64,000 nucleotides of DNA from Microbacterium testaceum StLB037 (lineage in GTDB: Bacteria > Actinomycetota > Actinomycetes > Actinomycetales > Microbacteriaceae): NCBI RefSeq assembly GCF_008763945.1, contig NZ_VTQH01000002.1, positions 157,657-221,656 of the forward strand. The letters run 5' to 3'. The translations under genes were made by a program, and so were the position numbers. The notes below the pieces were generated by a model. The model did not search any database. It saw only the letters and a program-made list of their open reading frames with translations, and was not told the DNA's origin. Of this stretch, positions 36,276 to 47,178 are shown in pieces; position 1 is the stretch's first letter; every line of letters starts with the position of its first letter.

Positions 36276-38257
36276 CCGCCGTTCGGGTTCTCGCGGCACC
36301 ACTGCTGGAACTGCGCGACGGCCTTGAGCTGGTCGTCGTAGCTGGTCGAGAACACCGTCTCCCCCGTCGACAGGTTCACAGTCGTGAAGTAGTACCAGGG
36401 GCCGTCGACCGGATGCATCGCCGCGTCGATCGCGAGATCTCCGGCGTTGGCGATGGGTCCGACGGGCAGCCCGGGGTACTTGTACGTGTTGTACGGGTTG
36501 TCGCTCTCGAGGGCGTTCGCGCTCGACGACGACGCACCGGCGTCGAGCTCGTTCGCGCCGTACTGCGCGGTGGAGTCCATCTGCAGCAGACCGTGCGTCT
36601 CGGTGTTGTCGGGCTGCAGGCGGTTCTCGATGACGCGGGAGACCTTGTAGAAGTCCTCGCTGCTGCGGGCTTCGCGCTCGATGATCGAGGCGATGGTGAG
36701 CACGCGCTCCCGGTCGTCGGGGGCGACCCCGGCCTTGTCGAGTGACTCGATCGTGCGCTTGACCATCCGGTCGATGACCTGCTGAGCGCTGACCCCGTCG
36801 TCGAAGTCGTACGTCGCCGGGAAGATCCAGCCCTCGAGCGTCGAGGCCGACACCCCGTAGGCCGCCGGGTTGGCGACCGCGGCGTCGAGGTCGGCGCGGG
36901 CGATACCCGTCTGCTCCGAGATGATGTCGAGCGACTGCTTCATGGTCAGGCCCTCGCGCAGCTGCACCGAGTTGTCGAGGCGGCTGGCGGGGTCCCGCAG
37001 GGCCGCCAGGACCGCCTCCGAGGTCATCTGCTGCTGGAGCTTGTAGACGCCGGGCTGGAACGTGAACGCGACCGCGTTGTCGACCATGTACTTGTAGAGC
37101 GAATTGGAGGCCTTCGTCACTCCCGCCTCGAACAGCTTGGGCGAGACCGACGCGCCCGTGTCGCCGGAGACGATCGTCACGCGCGCCTCGCCGGTGGCCT
37201 GGCCGGCTTCGTAGTCGAGGGACTCCCCGTTGCCGAGGAAGGCCTGGATCCGCTCGCCGTAGGTGTTCCACAGGGCGAAGCCACCGCCGGCGACACCGCC
37301 CACGAGCAGCAGCACCACTGCGAGGGCGATCCACCGACCGACCCCGCGGCGACGCTTCGGGGGCTTCTGCGGAGCCCAGCCGATCTGCTGCGTGGTCGTC
37401 TGGCCCGTGAAGAGATCTTCCAGGGATCCGGATGCCGCGGAGCCGGGCGTCGCGGAGGCGGCGGCGGCCGTGCCGGCACCGGCGCCGACGAGGACGGGCT
37501 CGCGATCGCGCGCGGGCTCGGCGCTGCGCGCGGGCTCGCTGCGGCGGGGCTCGGAGGCGGGACGGGAGTCGGCGGCGGAACGTGCGGCGGGGGCATCGGC
37601 GCGGCGGGCCGCTGCCTGCCACGCGGCGGACTGCGTGTCGCGGGTCGGCTGCGGCGCGGATGAACGCGAGCCCGAGGCATTCTGGCGGGACGCCGGGGCG
37701 GCCGAGCCGGCGTCGACGGCTGCGGAAGTGGCCGCGGTGCTCCCCGTGCGGCGGGGGCCCGGGACGTCATCGTCAACGCGGCGGGCCGCGGGGGCCGGGC
37801 GCTCGCCCGTGCGGCGCGGTCCGGGAGTCTCGTCGCTCCGGCGGGCGGATGCCGGGCCCTGGGGCGCCTCGGCGTCAGCGCGGCGGAGTGGTTCGGCTGC
37901 CCGCGGCGTGGACGGGGCGGTGGCGGCACGGGGGGCGGCCTGCGCGGGGCGCTCGGCGGGCGCGTCGGCCCTCCGGCCGAGGTCGACGCCTTCGTCGGAC
38001 GTCTGCGGGGTCACGGCGCCGCGAGGGGCAGCGGTACCGGGCTCCGTCGGCATCGCCGCCGAGGACTGCTCCGACGAGACGATCGGCGTGGCCTCGGTCG
38101 CGGCGCGTCGGGCTTCGCGGGCCGCCCGACGCGACGGCGGCGTCGCCTGCTTGTCGCCCGAGGAACGCGGGGAAGAGCGCGCACCGGTGCGCGGGTCGGG
38201 AAGACGACCGTAGAGATCCGCGAACGGATCGTTGTCGGGGGGCTGATTCTCGGGCAT
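36269..38257 (-). CDS. mltG: Endolytic murein transglycosylase MltG
   Basis: Cleaves nascent peptidoglycan strands (YceG family). The protein has 662 residues, much longer than the 340-380 typical of the family. The first 300 or so are a Pro/Ala/Arg/Ser-rich, probably disordered cytoplasmic region with repeated GPRRTG-type elements. One transmembrane helix (WIALAVVLLLVGGVAGGG, about residues 305-325) follows, then the external catalytic domain with Glu in IASIIEREA (about 527) and GLPVGPIANAG. It lies between ruvX and aroE, the usual actinobacterial place. Confidence 0.93.
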   Translation of the reverse strand: MPENQPPDNDPFADLYGRLPDPRTGARSSPRSSGDKQATPPSRRAAREARRAATEATPIVSSEQSSAAMPTEPGTAAPRGAVTPQTSDEGVDLGRRADAPAERPAQAAPRAATAPSTPRAAEPLRRADAEAPQGPASARRSDETPGPRRTGERPAPAARRVDDDVPGPRRTGSTAATSAAVDAGSAAPASRQNASGSRSSAPQPTRDTQSAAWQAAARRADAPAARSAADSRPASEPRRSEPARSAEPARDREPVLVGAGAGTAAAASATPGSAASGSLEDLFTGQTTTQQIGWAPQKPPKRRRGVGRWIALAVVLLLVGGVAGGGFALWNTYGERIQAFLGNGESLDYEAGQATGEARVTIVSGDTGASVSPKLFEAGVTKASNSLYKYMVDNAVAFTFQPGVYKLQQQMTSEAVLAALRDPASRLDNSVQLREGLTMKQSLDIISEQTGIARADLDAAVANPAAYGVSASTLEGWIFPATYDFDDGVSAQQVIDRMVKRTIESLDKAGVAPDDRERVLTIASIIEREARSSEDFYKVSRVIENRLQPDNTETHGLLQMDSTAQYGANELDAGASSSSANALESDNPYNTYKYPGLPVGPIANAGDLAIDAAMHPVDGPWYYFTTVNLSTGETVFSTSYDDQLKAVAQFQQWCRENPNGGC

Positions 38258-38258
38258 G

Positions 38259-38728
38259 TCAGGCGGGCTCCTGTCCCGGGGTGACGGTGGGTCCGGCCGG
38301 CTCGCCAGACTGTCGCTCCACGTCGAGCGCCTGCTGCAGAAGGACCACAGCGGCGACTTGGTCCACAATGCTACGAGAATCCCGCTGGGAACGCCCTGCT
38401 TCTCTCAACACGCCATGCGCGGAGACCGTACTCAGTCGTTCGTCGACCAGCCGCACGGGCATGGGGAGCGCGTCCGCCAGGGCAGCCGCGAAGGTCCGGG
38501 CGTCGGTGGTCGATGCCGTGTCCTCCCCGCGCAGGTTGAGCGGAAGCCCGACCAGGATCTCGAAGGCATCGTACTCCGTCGCGAGAGCCGCGATCCGGCG
38601 GATCGGCTCCCCCTTGCGGGGCACGGTCTCGACCGGAACGGCCAGCACCCCGTCCGGATCCGACCGTGCCACGCCCACGCGGGCACGCCCGACGTCGATA
38701 CCGAACCGGATGCCGCGCCGGAACGCCG

Positions 38729-38732
<4 letters not shown>
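38259..38732 (-). CDS. ruvX: Holliday-junction-resolvase-like protein YqgF/RuvX
   Basis: RNase-H-fold nuclease family implicated in pre-16S rRNA processing. The 157 residues contain FGIDVGRARVGVARSDP (first catalytic Asp), ILVGLPLNLRGED and LVDERLST (Glu), with a closing Asp in SIVDQVAAVVLLQ. It overlaps the alaS stop by 4 nt and ends 1 nt before mltG starts. Confidence 0.94.
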
Positions 38733-41398
<2,666 letters not shown>

Positions 41399-41460
41399 GG
41401 CGGGTCTTTCCGTACGCATGCGGATCCGCCCCGCGGGTGGGGGCGGGAGGCCGGAGGGGG

Positions 41461-41748
41461 TCAGTCGGAGGGGGAAACGGCCTTCTTGGCGGCGCTGGTG
41501 GCGTCGTCGACGGCGTCGGCGGTCTTCTCGACCGCGGAGGAGGCGACGCTCTTCGCGTCGTCGATGATCTCGGAGAGGCGGGTCTCCTGCGCGTGATAGG
41601 CGTCGCTCATGCGATCGGTGAACTCGCCGATGCGCGAGTCGAGCTGCGCGAGCACCTCCTGCCCGCGGGGGTCCTTGTTGACGAGGTGGGCGGCGACGAA
41701 CCCGCCGATGATGCCCAACGCGAACCAGACGAGGCTTCTCACGATCAC
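41461..41748 (-). CDS. Small membrane protein between rpsD and alaS
   Basis: About 95 residues with one N-terminal transmembrane helix (SLVWFALGIIGGFVAAHLV) followed by a polar, Ala/Asp/Ser/Lys-rich amphipathic tail that could form a coiled coil (DSRIGEFTDRMSDAYHA, ASSAVEKTADAVDDATSA). Three clustered GTG codons (41742, 41748, 41751) are possible starts; 41748 has GAGGA seven nt upstream. A gene of this type is common directly upstream of alaS in actinobacteria; its function is unknown. Confidence 0.75.
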   Translation of the reverse strand: MIVRSLVWFALGIIGGFVAAHLVNKDPRGQEVLAQLDSRIGEFTDRMSDAYHAQETRLSEIIDDAKSVASSAVEKTADAVDDATSAAKKAVSPSD

Positions 41749-42100
41749 CACTTCTTCCTCGATACGACGCCGCGGACGCGGCATCCCCCATCGTAGGCGA
41801 GCGCTTCCGCCGAACGCGCGTCGAGCGACGGGATGCCGTGCCTTCCGGCATCCATTCTCCGCTTTCGCCCCGCGGACCCGACGGGGAAGCTCGGCGCGGT
41901 GATGTGCCCGCCCGGTGCGCCCGCCGCGGGGACACGACGCCGCTCTGCGCGGTGGCTGCCCGCCCGGCGCGCCCGCCGCGGGGACACGGCGCAGGAGTTC
42001 CGGCGGGCCCGGCGCGCGTGCGCGGTACACGCGGAGGTGTGGTCGGGAAAAGTCTTGCGTCGTGTCGCGGGAGCGGCGCGCGCGGAACCGGGAACGACGA
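41749..42100. other. 352-nt intergenic region before the alaS cluster
   Basis: No gene is supported. On the minus strand a TACGAT box (41795-41790) about 42 nt before the membrane-protein start could be a -10. A pair of 35-nt direct repeats lies at 41906-41992. Two copies of the 7-mer GGATGCC/GGCATCC lie 19 nt apart at 41835-41860. Confidence 0.4.
41906..41992. repeat. Two-copy 52-nt-period direct repeat
   Basis: 41906-41940 and 41958-41992 are 35-nt copies with two differences (core CGCCCGCCGCGGGGACACG). The flanks (TCGGCGCGGTG and TCTGCGCGGTG) also match, so it is a tandem duplication of about 52 nt. Confidence 0.7.
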
Positions 42101-42126
42101 AGGGCGCCGGGAGAACCCGACGCCCT
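42101..42126 (-). terminator. rpsD terminator hairpin
   Basis: On the minus strand AGGGCG(T)CGGG and CCCG(G)CGCCCT pair around a TTCT loop, 18 nt past the rpsD stop, followed by the T-containing stretch TCGTCGTTCC. This is the best candidate for a rho-independent terminator in this part. Confidence 0.7.
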
Positions 42127-42143
42127 GCGTGTGCTCGCTGGGA

Positions 42144-42773
42144 TCAGCGGGCGGCGTAGTACTCGACGACGAGCTGCACGTCACACGTGACGGGCACCTC
42201 GGCGCGCTTGGGGCGACGCACGAGCTTCGCCTGGAGCGTTGCGAGGTCGACCTCGAGGTAGCCCGGAACGGGGGGCAGCACCTCGGCGTGCCCACCGGCG
42301 GCGGCGACCTGGAAGGGCTCGAGGCCCTCGCTCTTCGGCTTGACGTGGATCTGCTGACCCGGCTTCACGCGGAACGACGGGCGGTCCACGAGCTGGCCGT
42401 CGACCAGGATGTGGCGGTGCACGACGAGCTGGCGAGCCTGCGCGGTGGTGCGGGCGAAGCCCGAACGCACGACGAGGGCGTCGAGACGCATCTCGAGCAG
42501 CTCGACCAGGTTCTCACCGGTCAGGCCCTCGGTGCGGCGGGCCTCGTTGAACGCGATGCGCAGCTGCTTCTCGCGGATGCCGTACTGCTCGCGCAGACGC
42601 TGCTTCTCGCGCAGACGGACGGCGTAGTCGCTGTCGGCCTTGCGCTTGGTGCGGCCGTGCTCGCCGGGAGCGTAGGGACGCTTCTCGAGGTAGCGGGCGG
42701 CCTTGGGGGTGAGTGCGACGCCGAGGGCGCGCGACAGACGCACCTTGCGGCGGTCCTGAGACTTCGTGGTCAC
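42144..42773 (-). CDS. rpsD: 30S ribosomal protein S4
   Basis: 16S rRNA-binding assembly protein. The GTG at 42771-42773 (MTTKSQDRRKVRLSRALG) has GGAAGGAG six nt upstream; the product has 209 residues, as usual for the zinc-free C-minus form (no N-terminal Cys cluster). The S4 RNA-binding region RLDALVVRSGFARTTAQARQ and HRHILVDGQLVDRPSF are typical. It is a single-gene transcript here, away from the alpha operon. Confidence 0.96.
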   Translation of the reverse strand: MTTKSQDRRKVRLSRALGVALTPKAARYLEKRPYAPGEHGRTKRKADSDYAVRLREKQRLREQYGIREKQLRIAFNEARRTEGLTGENLVELLEMRLDALVVRSGFARTTAQARQLVVHRHILVDGQLVDRPSFRVKPGQQIHVKPKSEGLEPFQVAAAGGHAEVLPPVPGYLEVDLATLQAKLVRRPKRAEVPVTCDVQLVVEYYAAR

Positions 42774-42922
42774 GAAGTGCTCCTTCCGATGACGCGGCCG
42801 CGCCTTTCGCGGCTCGCGGGCGTATCGCCCCCTTCCGCCCGATCCGGAGCGCACGCCGGGGCGCACCGGAAGGTGATCACAGGAAGGAGGGGATGCCCGA
42901 AAACCCTGTTTCGAGCCGGTTC

Positions 42923-42928
42923 ATGTTA
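42923..42928 (-). promoter_or_regulatory. Candidate -10 box of rpsD
   Basis: TAACAT on the minus strand within the 188-nt gap between rarA and rpsD. It would give a leader of roughly 145 nt, long enough for autoregulatory structure (S4 represses its own mRNA in other bacteria), but I cannot identify a specific fold. No clear -35. Confidence 0.35.
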
Positions 42929-42961
42929 TCAGAGCGGGCCGGGCGCATTCCGGATGCCGTG

Positions 42962-44359
42962 TCAGCGCCCCTCGAGGATGCGGCGGATCTTCTCGAGGCG
43001 CGCCGACACGTCGCGTTCGGCGCCGTGGCTGGTGGGCTGGTAGTACCGCCTGCCGACGAGCTCGTCTGGCAGATACTGCTGCGTGACGATGCCGATCTCG
43101 CTGTCGTGCGCGTACTTGTACCCCTTGCCGTGCCCGAGGCGCTTGGCCCCGGGATAGTGGGCGTCGCGCAGATGCATCGGCACACGTCCGAAGCCGCCCG
43201 CGCGCACGTCGGCGATCGCGGCGTTGATGGCGTTGTAGGCGGCGTTCGATTTGGCCGTGGTGGCGAGGTACACCGTGGCCTCGGCGAGGGGGATGCGCCC
43301 CTCGGGCATGCCGATGAAGGCGACGGCGTCGGCCGCGGCCACCGCGATCTGCAGAGCCTGCGGGTCGGCCATCCCGATGTCTTCCGCGGCCGAGATGACC
43401 AGGCGCCGCGCGATGAAGCGGGGGTCCTCCCCCGCCTCGATCATCCGCGCGAGGTAGTGGATCGCGGCATCCGGATCCGAACCGCGTACCGACTTGATGA
43501 ACGCGCTGATGACGTCGTAGTGCTCGTCGCCCTGGCGGTCGTAGCGCAGCAGGGCGCGGTCGACGGCCTGCGCGATGTGGTCGGCGGTGATGACGGGGAG
43601 CTCGTCGCCCGCGCCGGTGAACGGGCCCGGATCGTCTTCGTCTTCTTCGTCGTCTTCCGCGGGCGCGGGGAGCCCCGCGTCGTCGCCGGCGACCGAGGCC
43701 GCGGCCTCGAGGGCCGTCAGGGCGCGGCGCGCGTCTCCGGATGCCAGACGCACCAGGGCGGCTCGGGCCTCGTCGTCGAGCACCACCCGACCGGCCAGAC
43801 CGCGCGGGTCGGTCACGGCCCGATCGACCAGCGCGCCGAGGTCGTCGTCGCCGAGGGGGCGCAGGGTGAGAAGGAGCGAGCGGGAGAGCAACGGCGAGAT
43901 CACCGAGAACGAGGGGTTCTCGGTGGTCGCGGCGATCAGCACGACCCAGCCGTTCTCGACACCGGGGAGAAGCGCGTCCTGCTGGGCCTTGGTGAAGCGG
44001 TGGATCTCGTCGAGGAAGAGGATGGTCGACTGCCCGTACAGATCGCGCTGCGAGAGGGCCTCTTGCATGACCTCGCGCACGTCTTTCACGCCCGCCGTGA
44101 TCGCCGACAGCTCGACGAAGCGGCGCCCCGACGATCGCGCGATCGCCTGCGCGAGGGTCGTCTTGCCTGTGCCGGGCGGCCCCCACAGGATGACCGAGAC
44201 GGCCGATCCGGATGCCGAGGAGTCGGTCGTGGCGAGCGTGACCAGCGGAGACCCCGGTCGCAGCAGATGCCCCTGGCCGGCGACCTCGTCGAGGCTCACG
44301 GGCCGCATGCGCACCGCGAGCGGCGTCTGGCCCTGGAACAACGCGGAGGAAGGGGTCAC
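42962..44359 (-). CDS. rarA: Replication-associated recombination ATPase RarA/MgsA
   Basis: AAA+ clamp-loader-like ATPase acting at stalled forks. It has 465 residues. Walker [17 protein letters not shown], Walker [11 protein letters not shown], sensor [10 protein letters not shown], arginine finger region [11 protein letters not shown], and the C-terminal tetramerisation domain ([36 protein letters not shown]). An acidic insert [11 protein letters not shown] lies near residue 225. The GTG at 44357-44359 is only 1 nt from a GGAGG, so the exact start is uncertain by a few codons. Confidence 0.95.
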   Translation of the reverse strand: MTPSSALFQGQTPLAVRMRPVSLDEVAGQGHLLRPGSPLVTLATTDSSASGSAVSVILWGPPGTGKTTLAQAIARSSGRRFVELSAITAGVKDVREVMQEALSQRDLYGQSTILFLDEIHRFTKAQQDALLPGVENGWVVLIAATTENPSFSVISPLLSRSLLLTLRPLGDDDLGALVDRAVTDPRGLAGRVVLDDEARAALVRLASGDARRALTALEAAASVAGDDAGLPAPAEDDEEDEDDPGPFTGAGDELPVITADHIAQAVDRALLRYDRQGDEHYDVISAFIKSVRGSDPDAAIHYLARMIEAGEDPRFIARRLVISAAEDIGMADPQALQIAVAAADAVAFIGMPEGRIPLAEATVYLATTAKSNAAYNAINAAIADVRAGGFGRVPMHLRDAHYPGAKRLGHGKGYKYAHDSEIGIVTQQYLPDELVGRRYYQPTSHGAERDVSARLEKIRRILEGR

Positions 44360-44480
44360 CCCTCCAGGCTAACCGCGGCCTCCGACACCGCGTCCGCGCG
44401 AGGTGTTCGCGCGCGGGGAACCGGGGCGCCGGGCGCCTCTTTGTAGGATCGACGTGCCCGGACGGGCGGAGGAGGTCGAT

Positions 44481-44771
44481 GTGGCGGCGCGCGGAAAAGA
44501 CCGGCAGACACGCGAGCAGCGCGAGCGCGCTCGCGCCTACCGGGCACGGGTGGAGCTCCACGAGCGTCAGGGTCGGCGACGTCGGCGCGACAACCTGGTC
44601 GGTCTCGCTGTCGGACTCATCGTGATCGCCGGAGCGATCGGCGTGCAGACCGCGTACTTCGTCGCGGGCCCGGGGGCTCCGGAGCCGACGCCGTCGTCCA
44701 CCGAGACCCCCGCGACGCCCGCGCCGACCGGGACCCCGGCGCCGCAGCCGTCGGAATCGACGACCCCCTGA
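44481..44771 (+). CDS. Small single-pass membrane protein
   Basis: 96 residues: a very basic N-terminus (RQTREQRERARAYRARVE, RRRRRDN), one transmembrane helix (LVGLAVGLIVIAGAIGVQTAYF), then a short Pro/Thr/Ser-rich external tail. The GTG at 44481 has GGAGGAGG five nt upstream, better than the ATG at 44403. Proteins with this layout recur next to DUF349 genes in Microbacteriaceae; their function is unknown. The downstream 130-nt gap holds a TAGGCT box at about 44850 that may drive the next gene. Confidence 0.75.
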   Translation: MAARGKDRQTREQRERARAYRARVELHERQGRRRRRDNLVGLAVGLIVIAGAIGVQTAYFVAGPGAPEPTPSSTETPATPAPTGTPAPQPSESTTP

Positions 44772-44903
44772 CCTCTCGGGCGACACCCACCGACCGATCG
44801 GGAGACGGGACGCGGCCCTCGATCCTGTGTCGGAGCGGCCGCGCGTACTAGGCTCGGAGGGTCCTTCTCCCCCAGGCGGTCCTGCCGCGATGAGGTGCTA
44901 TCC

Positions 44904-46538
44904 GTGACTTCCGTCCCCACTCCCGAGACCTCCGACCCGCGCGACGACGCGAGCGCCGCCGAGGTCGATCCCACCGCTGCGACCTCGGTCGAGGCGGAGA
45001 CCGACGCCCCCGTGGTCGAGGGGTCCTCCCCCGAAGACGTCGCCGCCCCCGCCGAGGAGGGTGCGGCCGACGACGCGCCGCTCGCAGATCCGTCGACGGA
45101 TGCCGCTGAGCCCGAGGCCGACGCCGCCGCTACCGACGCCGCGCCCGCCGACGTCGACGCGCCCTCCGAACAAGCACCCACGGGCGACGACGCACCCGCC
45201 GAGGAAGCCCCGGCCGAGACCGTCGCCGAGGCGCCCACCGCCCAGCCCGCCGCCCCGCGTCCCGGCGCCCGCATCCCCGGACCGCCCCCGGGCAAGACCG
45301 CCTCCACGACGACCACGCAGCCCTGGGGCCGGGTCGACGACGAGGGCACCGTCTCGGTGCGCGAGGGCGAGGAGTGGCGCGTCGTGGGTCAGTACCCCGA
45401 CGGCACCCCCGCCGAGGCGCTCGCCTACTACCAGCGCAAGTTCTCCGACCTCGCCGGCGAGGTCTCGCTGATCGAGACGCGTCACCGTCGCGGTGGTGCC
45501 TCGGCATCCGATCTGCGTTCGACCGCCAAGACCCTCCGTGCCAAGCTCGACGGTGCCGCCGCGGTGGGCGACCTCGCGGCCCTGATCGCCCGCGTCGACG
45601 CGCTGACCGCCGAGCTCGCCGAGGCGAGCGAGACCGAGGCCGTCGCTGCCAAGCAGGCCACCGAAGAAGCCGTGCGCGAGCGCACCGCCATTGTCGAAGA
45701 GGCCGAGGCCCTCGCCGCCCGCGACCCACAGACGGTGCAGTGGAAGCAGATGACGGCCGACATGACGGCCTTGTTCGACCGGTGGCAGGCCCACCAGCAG
45801 AACGGTCCGCGCCTGTCGAAGTCGACCGCGCAGCAGCTGTGGCGCCGCTTCCGCGACGCCCGCGCCACGGTCGACCGCCACCGTCGCGAGTTCTTCTCGT
45901 CGCTGGATGAGACGCACAAGGCGGCTCGTGAGGCGAAGACGCGTCTCGTCGAGCGCGCCGAGGCCCTCGCCCCGCGCGGCGAGGACGGCATCGGCGCCTA
46001 CCGCGACCTGCTCGACGCCTGGAAGGCGTCGGGGCGTGCCGGCCGCAAGGTCGACGACGCGCTGTGGGCCCGCTTCAAGGCCGCCGGTGACGCGCTGTAC
46101 GGTGCCCGCATCGAGCGCGAGTCCGCCGACGCCGAAGCCTCGAAGGAGAAGATCGAGCAGAAGCGCGTCCTCCTCGAGCAGGCGGCCCCCATCGTCGACG
46201 AGAAGAACCTCGCGACCGCTCGCCAGAAGCTCACGGCCATCCAGCGTCAGTGGGACGAGATCGGGCGCATCTTCCCGCGCGACAAGGAACGCGCTCTCGA
46301 CGACGAGCTCCGCAAGATCGAGCAGAGCGTGCGCACGCGCGAGGATGCCGACTGGAAGCGCAACGACCCCGAGCAGAAGGCGCGCGCGAACGACATGACG
46401 CGCCAGCTGACCGACGCGATCGACAAGCTCGAGGCCGAGCTGGCCGACGCCGAGTCCCGCGGCGACAAGCGCGCCGCCGCTCAGGCATCGGAGGCCCTCG
46501 AAGCGCGTCGCACCTGGCTGCGCGCCCTCGGCGGCTGA
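44904..46538 (+). CDS. DUF349-domain coiled-coil protein
   Basis: A 544-residue soluble protein. Residues 1-130 are acidic and Ala/Pro-rich. The remainder contains at least four DUF349 repeats recognisable by a conserved Trp and a basic patch (AYRDLLDAWKASGRAGRKVD, DALWARFKAAGDALYG, QRQWDEIGRIFPRDKERA) in long helices predicted to be coiled coil. The family is widespread in actinobacteria and of unknown function, though ribosome or stress links have been proposed. I chose the GTG at 44904 over 44895 because of spacing to GAGG. Confidence 0.85.
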   Translation: MTSVPTPETSDPRDDASAAEVDPTAATSVEAETDAPVVEGSSPEDVAAPAEEGAADDAPLADPSTDAAEPEADAAATDAAPADVDAPSEQAPTGDDAPAEEAPAETVAEAPTAQPAAPRPGARIPGPPPGKTASTTTTQPWGRVDDEGTVSVREGEEWRVVGQYPDGTPAEALAYYQRKFSDLAGEVSLIETRHRRGGASASDLRSTAKTLRAKLDGAAAVGDLAALIARVDALTAELAEASETEAVAAKQATEEAVRERTAIVEEAEALAARDPQTVQWKQMTADMTALFDRWQAHQQNGPRLSKSTAQQLWRRFRDARATVDRHRREFFSSLDETHKAAREAKTRLVERAEALAPRGEDGIGAYRDLLDAWKASGRAGRKVDDALWARFKAAGDALYGARIERESADAEASKEKIEQKRVLLEQAAPIVDEKNLATARQKLTAIQRQWDEIGRIFPRDKERALDDELRKIEQSVRTREDADWKRNDPEQKARANDMTRQLTDAIDKLEAELADAESRGDKRAAAQASEALEARRTWLRALGG

Positions 46539-46602
46539 TCGGTTCTCCACAGGTCGACGGTTACGGCCGACACGGGCGACACCGCCCCGCCACACTGGCG
46601 GG

Positions 46603-47166
46603 ATGGTGTCGCCCTTTCTGTACTTCCCCGGTGAGCGTCTCGCCCTGAGCGAGCTGCGGGCCGCGTGCCTCGACGGATTGCTCGTCCCCCTCGGCGAGGG
46701 CTTCATACCCGCCGACGCGGTCGAGACGGCGTGGATGCGGGCCCGCAGCCTCGCCCCACTCCTGGGCGACCGCTGGGTCGGGGCCCGGCTGACCGCCGCG
46801 TGGATCCATGGAGGGATGCCGACCGAGCCGAGGCGGCATCATCTGCAGCGCCTCGACGACACCCGTCGGCGCCCCCCGGGCGAGTGCGGCACGGTCTTCC
46901 ACGACGTCCGGCTCCCGGCGGTCGACACGGTGTCCCTCGCGGGCGTACACCTCAGTACGGTGGGGCGTACGCTCGCCGATCTCGCCCGTTCCGATGAGGA
47001 GAGTCAGCGATCCGTCGCGCTCGCATGGGCCGCGGCCGACCCGGCGGCGCGCCGTGAGGCGGAGGCCTGGCTCGAGCGGCATCCGCGCTTCCCGTTCAGG
47101 CGTCGAGGCGATGCGCTGTTGGCGGACGCCCGCTCGGAAGGAGGCGGGATGCCGCTGGCGCGATGA
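46603..47166 (+). CDS. AbiEi-like protein, hypothetical
   Basis: 187 residues without signal or membrane segment. The layout (LPRDRxxL-type DNA-binding start replaced by LALSELRAACLDGLLVPLGEGFIPADAVET, then LTAAWIHGG, VFHDVRLP and STVGRTLADLAR) resembles actinobacterial proteins annotated as type IV toxin-antitoxin AbiEi antitoxins. No AbiEii toxin gene lies next to it, so an antitoxin role is doubtful. It ends 12 nt before the convergent rel stop. Confidence 0.6.
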   Translation: MVSPFLYFPGERLALSELRAACLDGLLVPLGEGFIPADAVETAWMRARSLAPLLGDRWVGARLTAAWIHGGMPTEPRRHHLQRLDDTRRRPPGECGTVFHDVRLPAVDTVSLAGVHLSTVGRTLADLARSDEESQRSVALAWAAADPAARREAEAWLERHPRFPFRRRGDALLADARSEGGGMPLAR

Positions 47167-47178
47167 GGCCGCGAGGGG

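Noticed and set aside
42774..42961. Named S4-binding leader RNA before rpsD
   Set aside because: The leader is long enough, but I could not recognise a conserved fold; only a weak -10 is listed.
44403..44480. ATG start adding 26 residues to the small membrane protein at 44.5 kb
   Set aside because: The GTG at 44481 has GGAGGAGG at ideal spacing and the extension has no conserved character.
46603..47166. A complete AbiE-type toxin-antitoxin system
   Set aside because: Only an AbiEi-like protein is present; the next gene is rel on the other strand and no toxin frame fits between.
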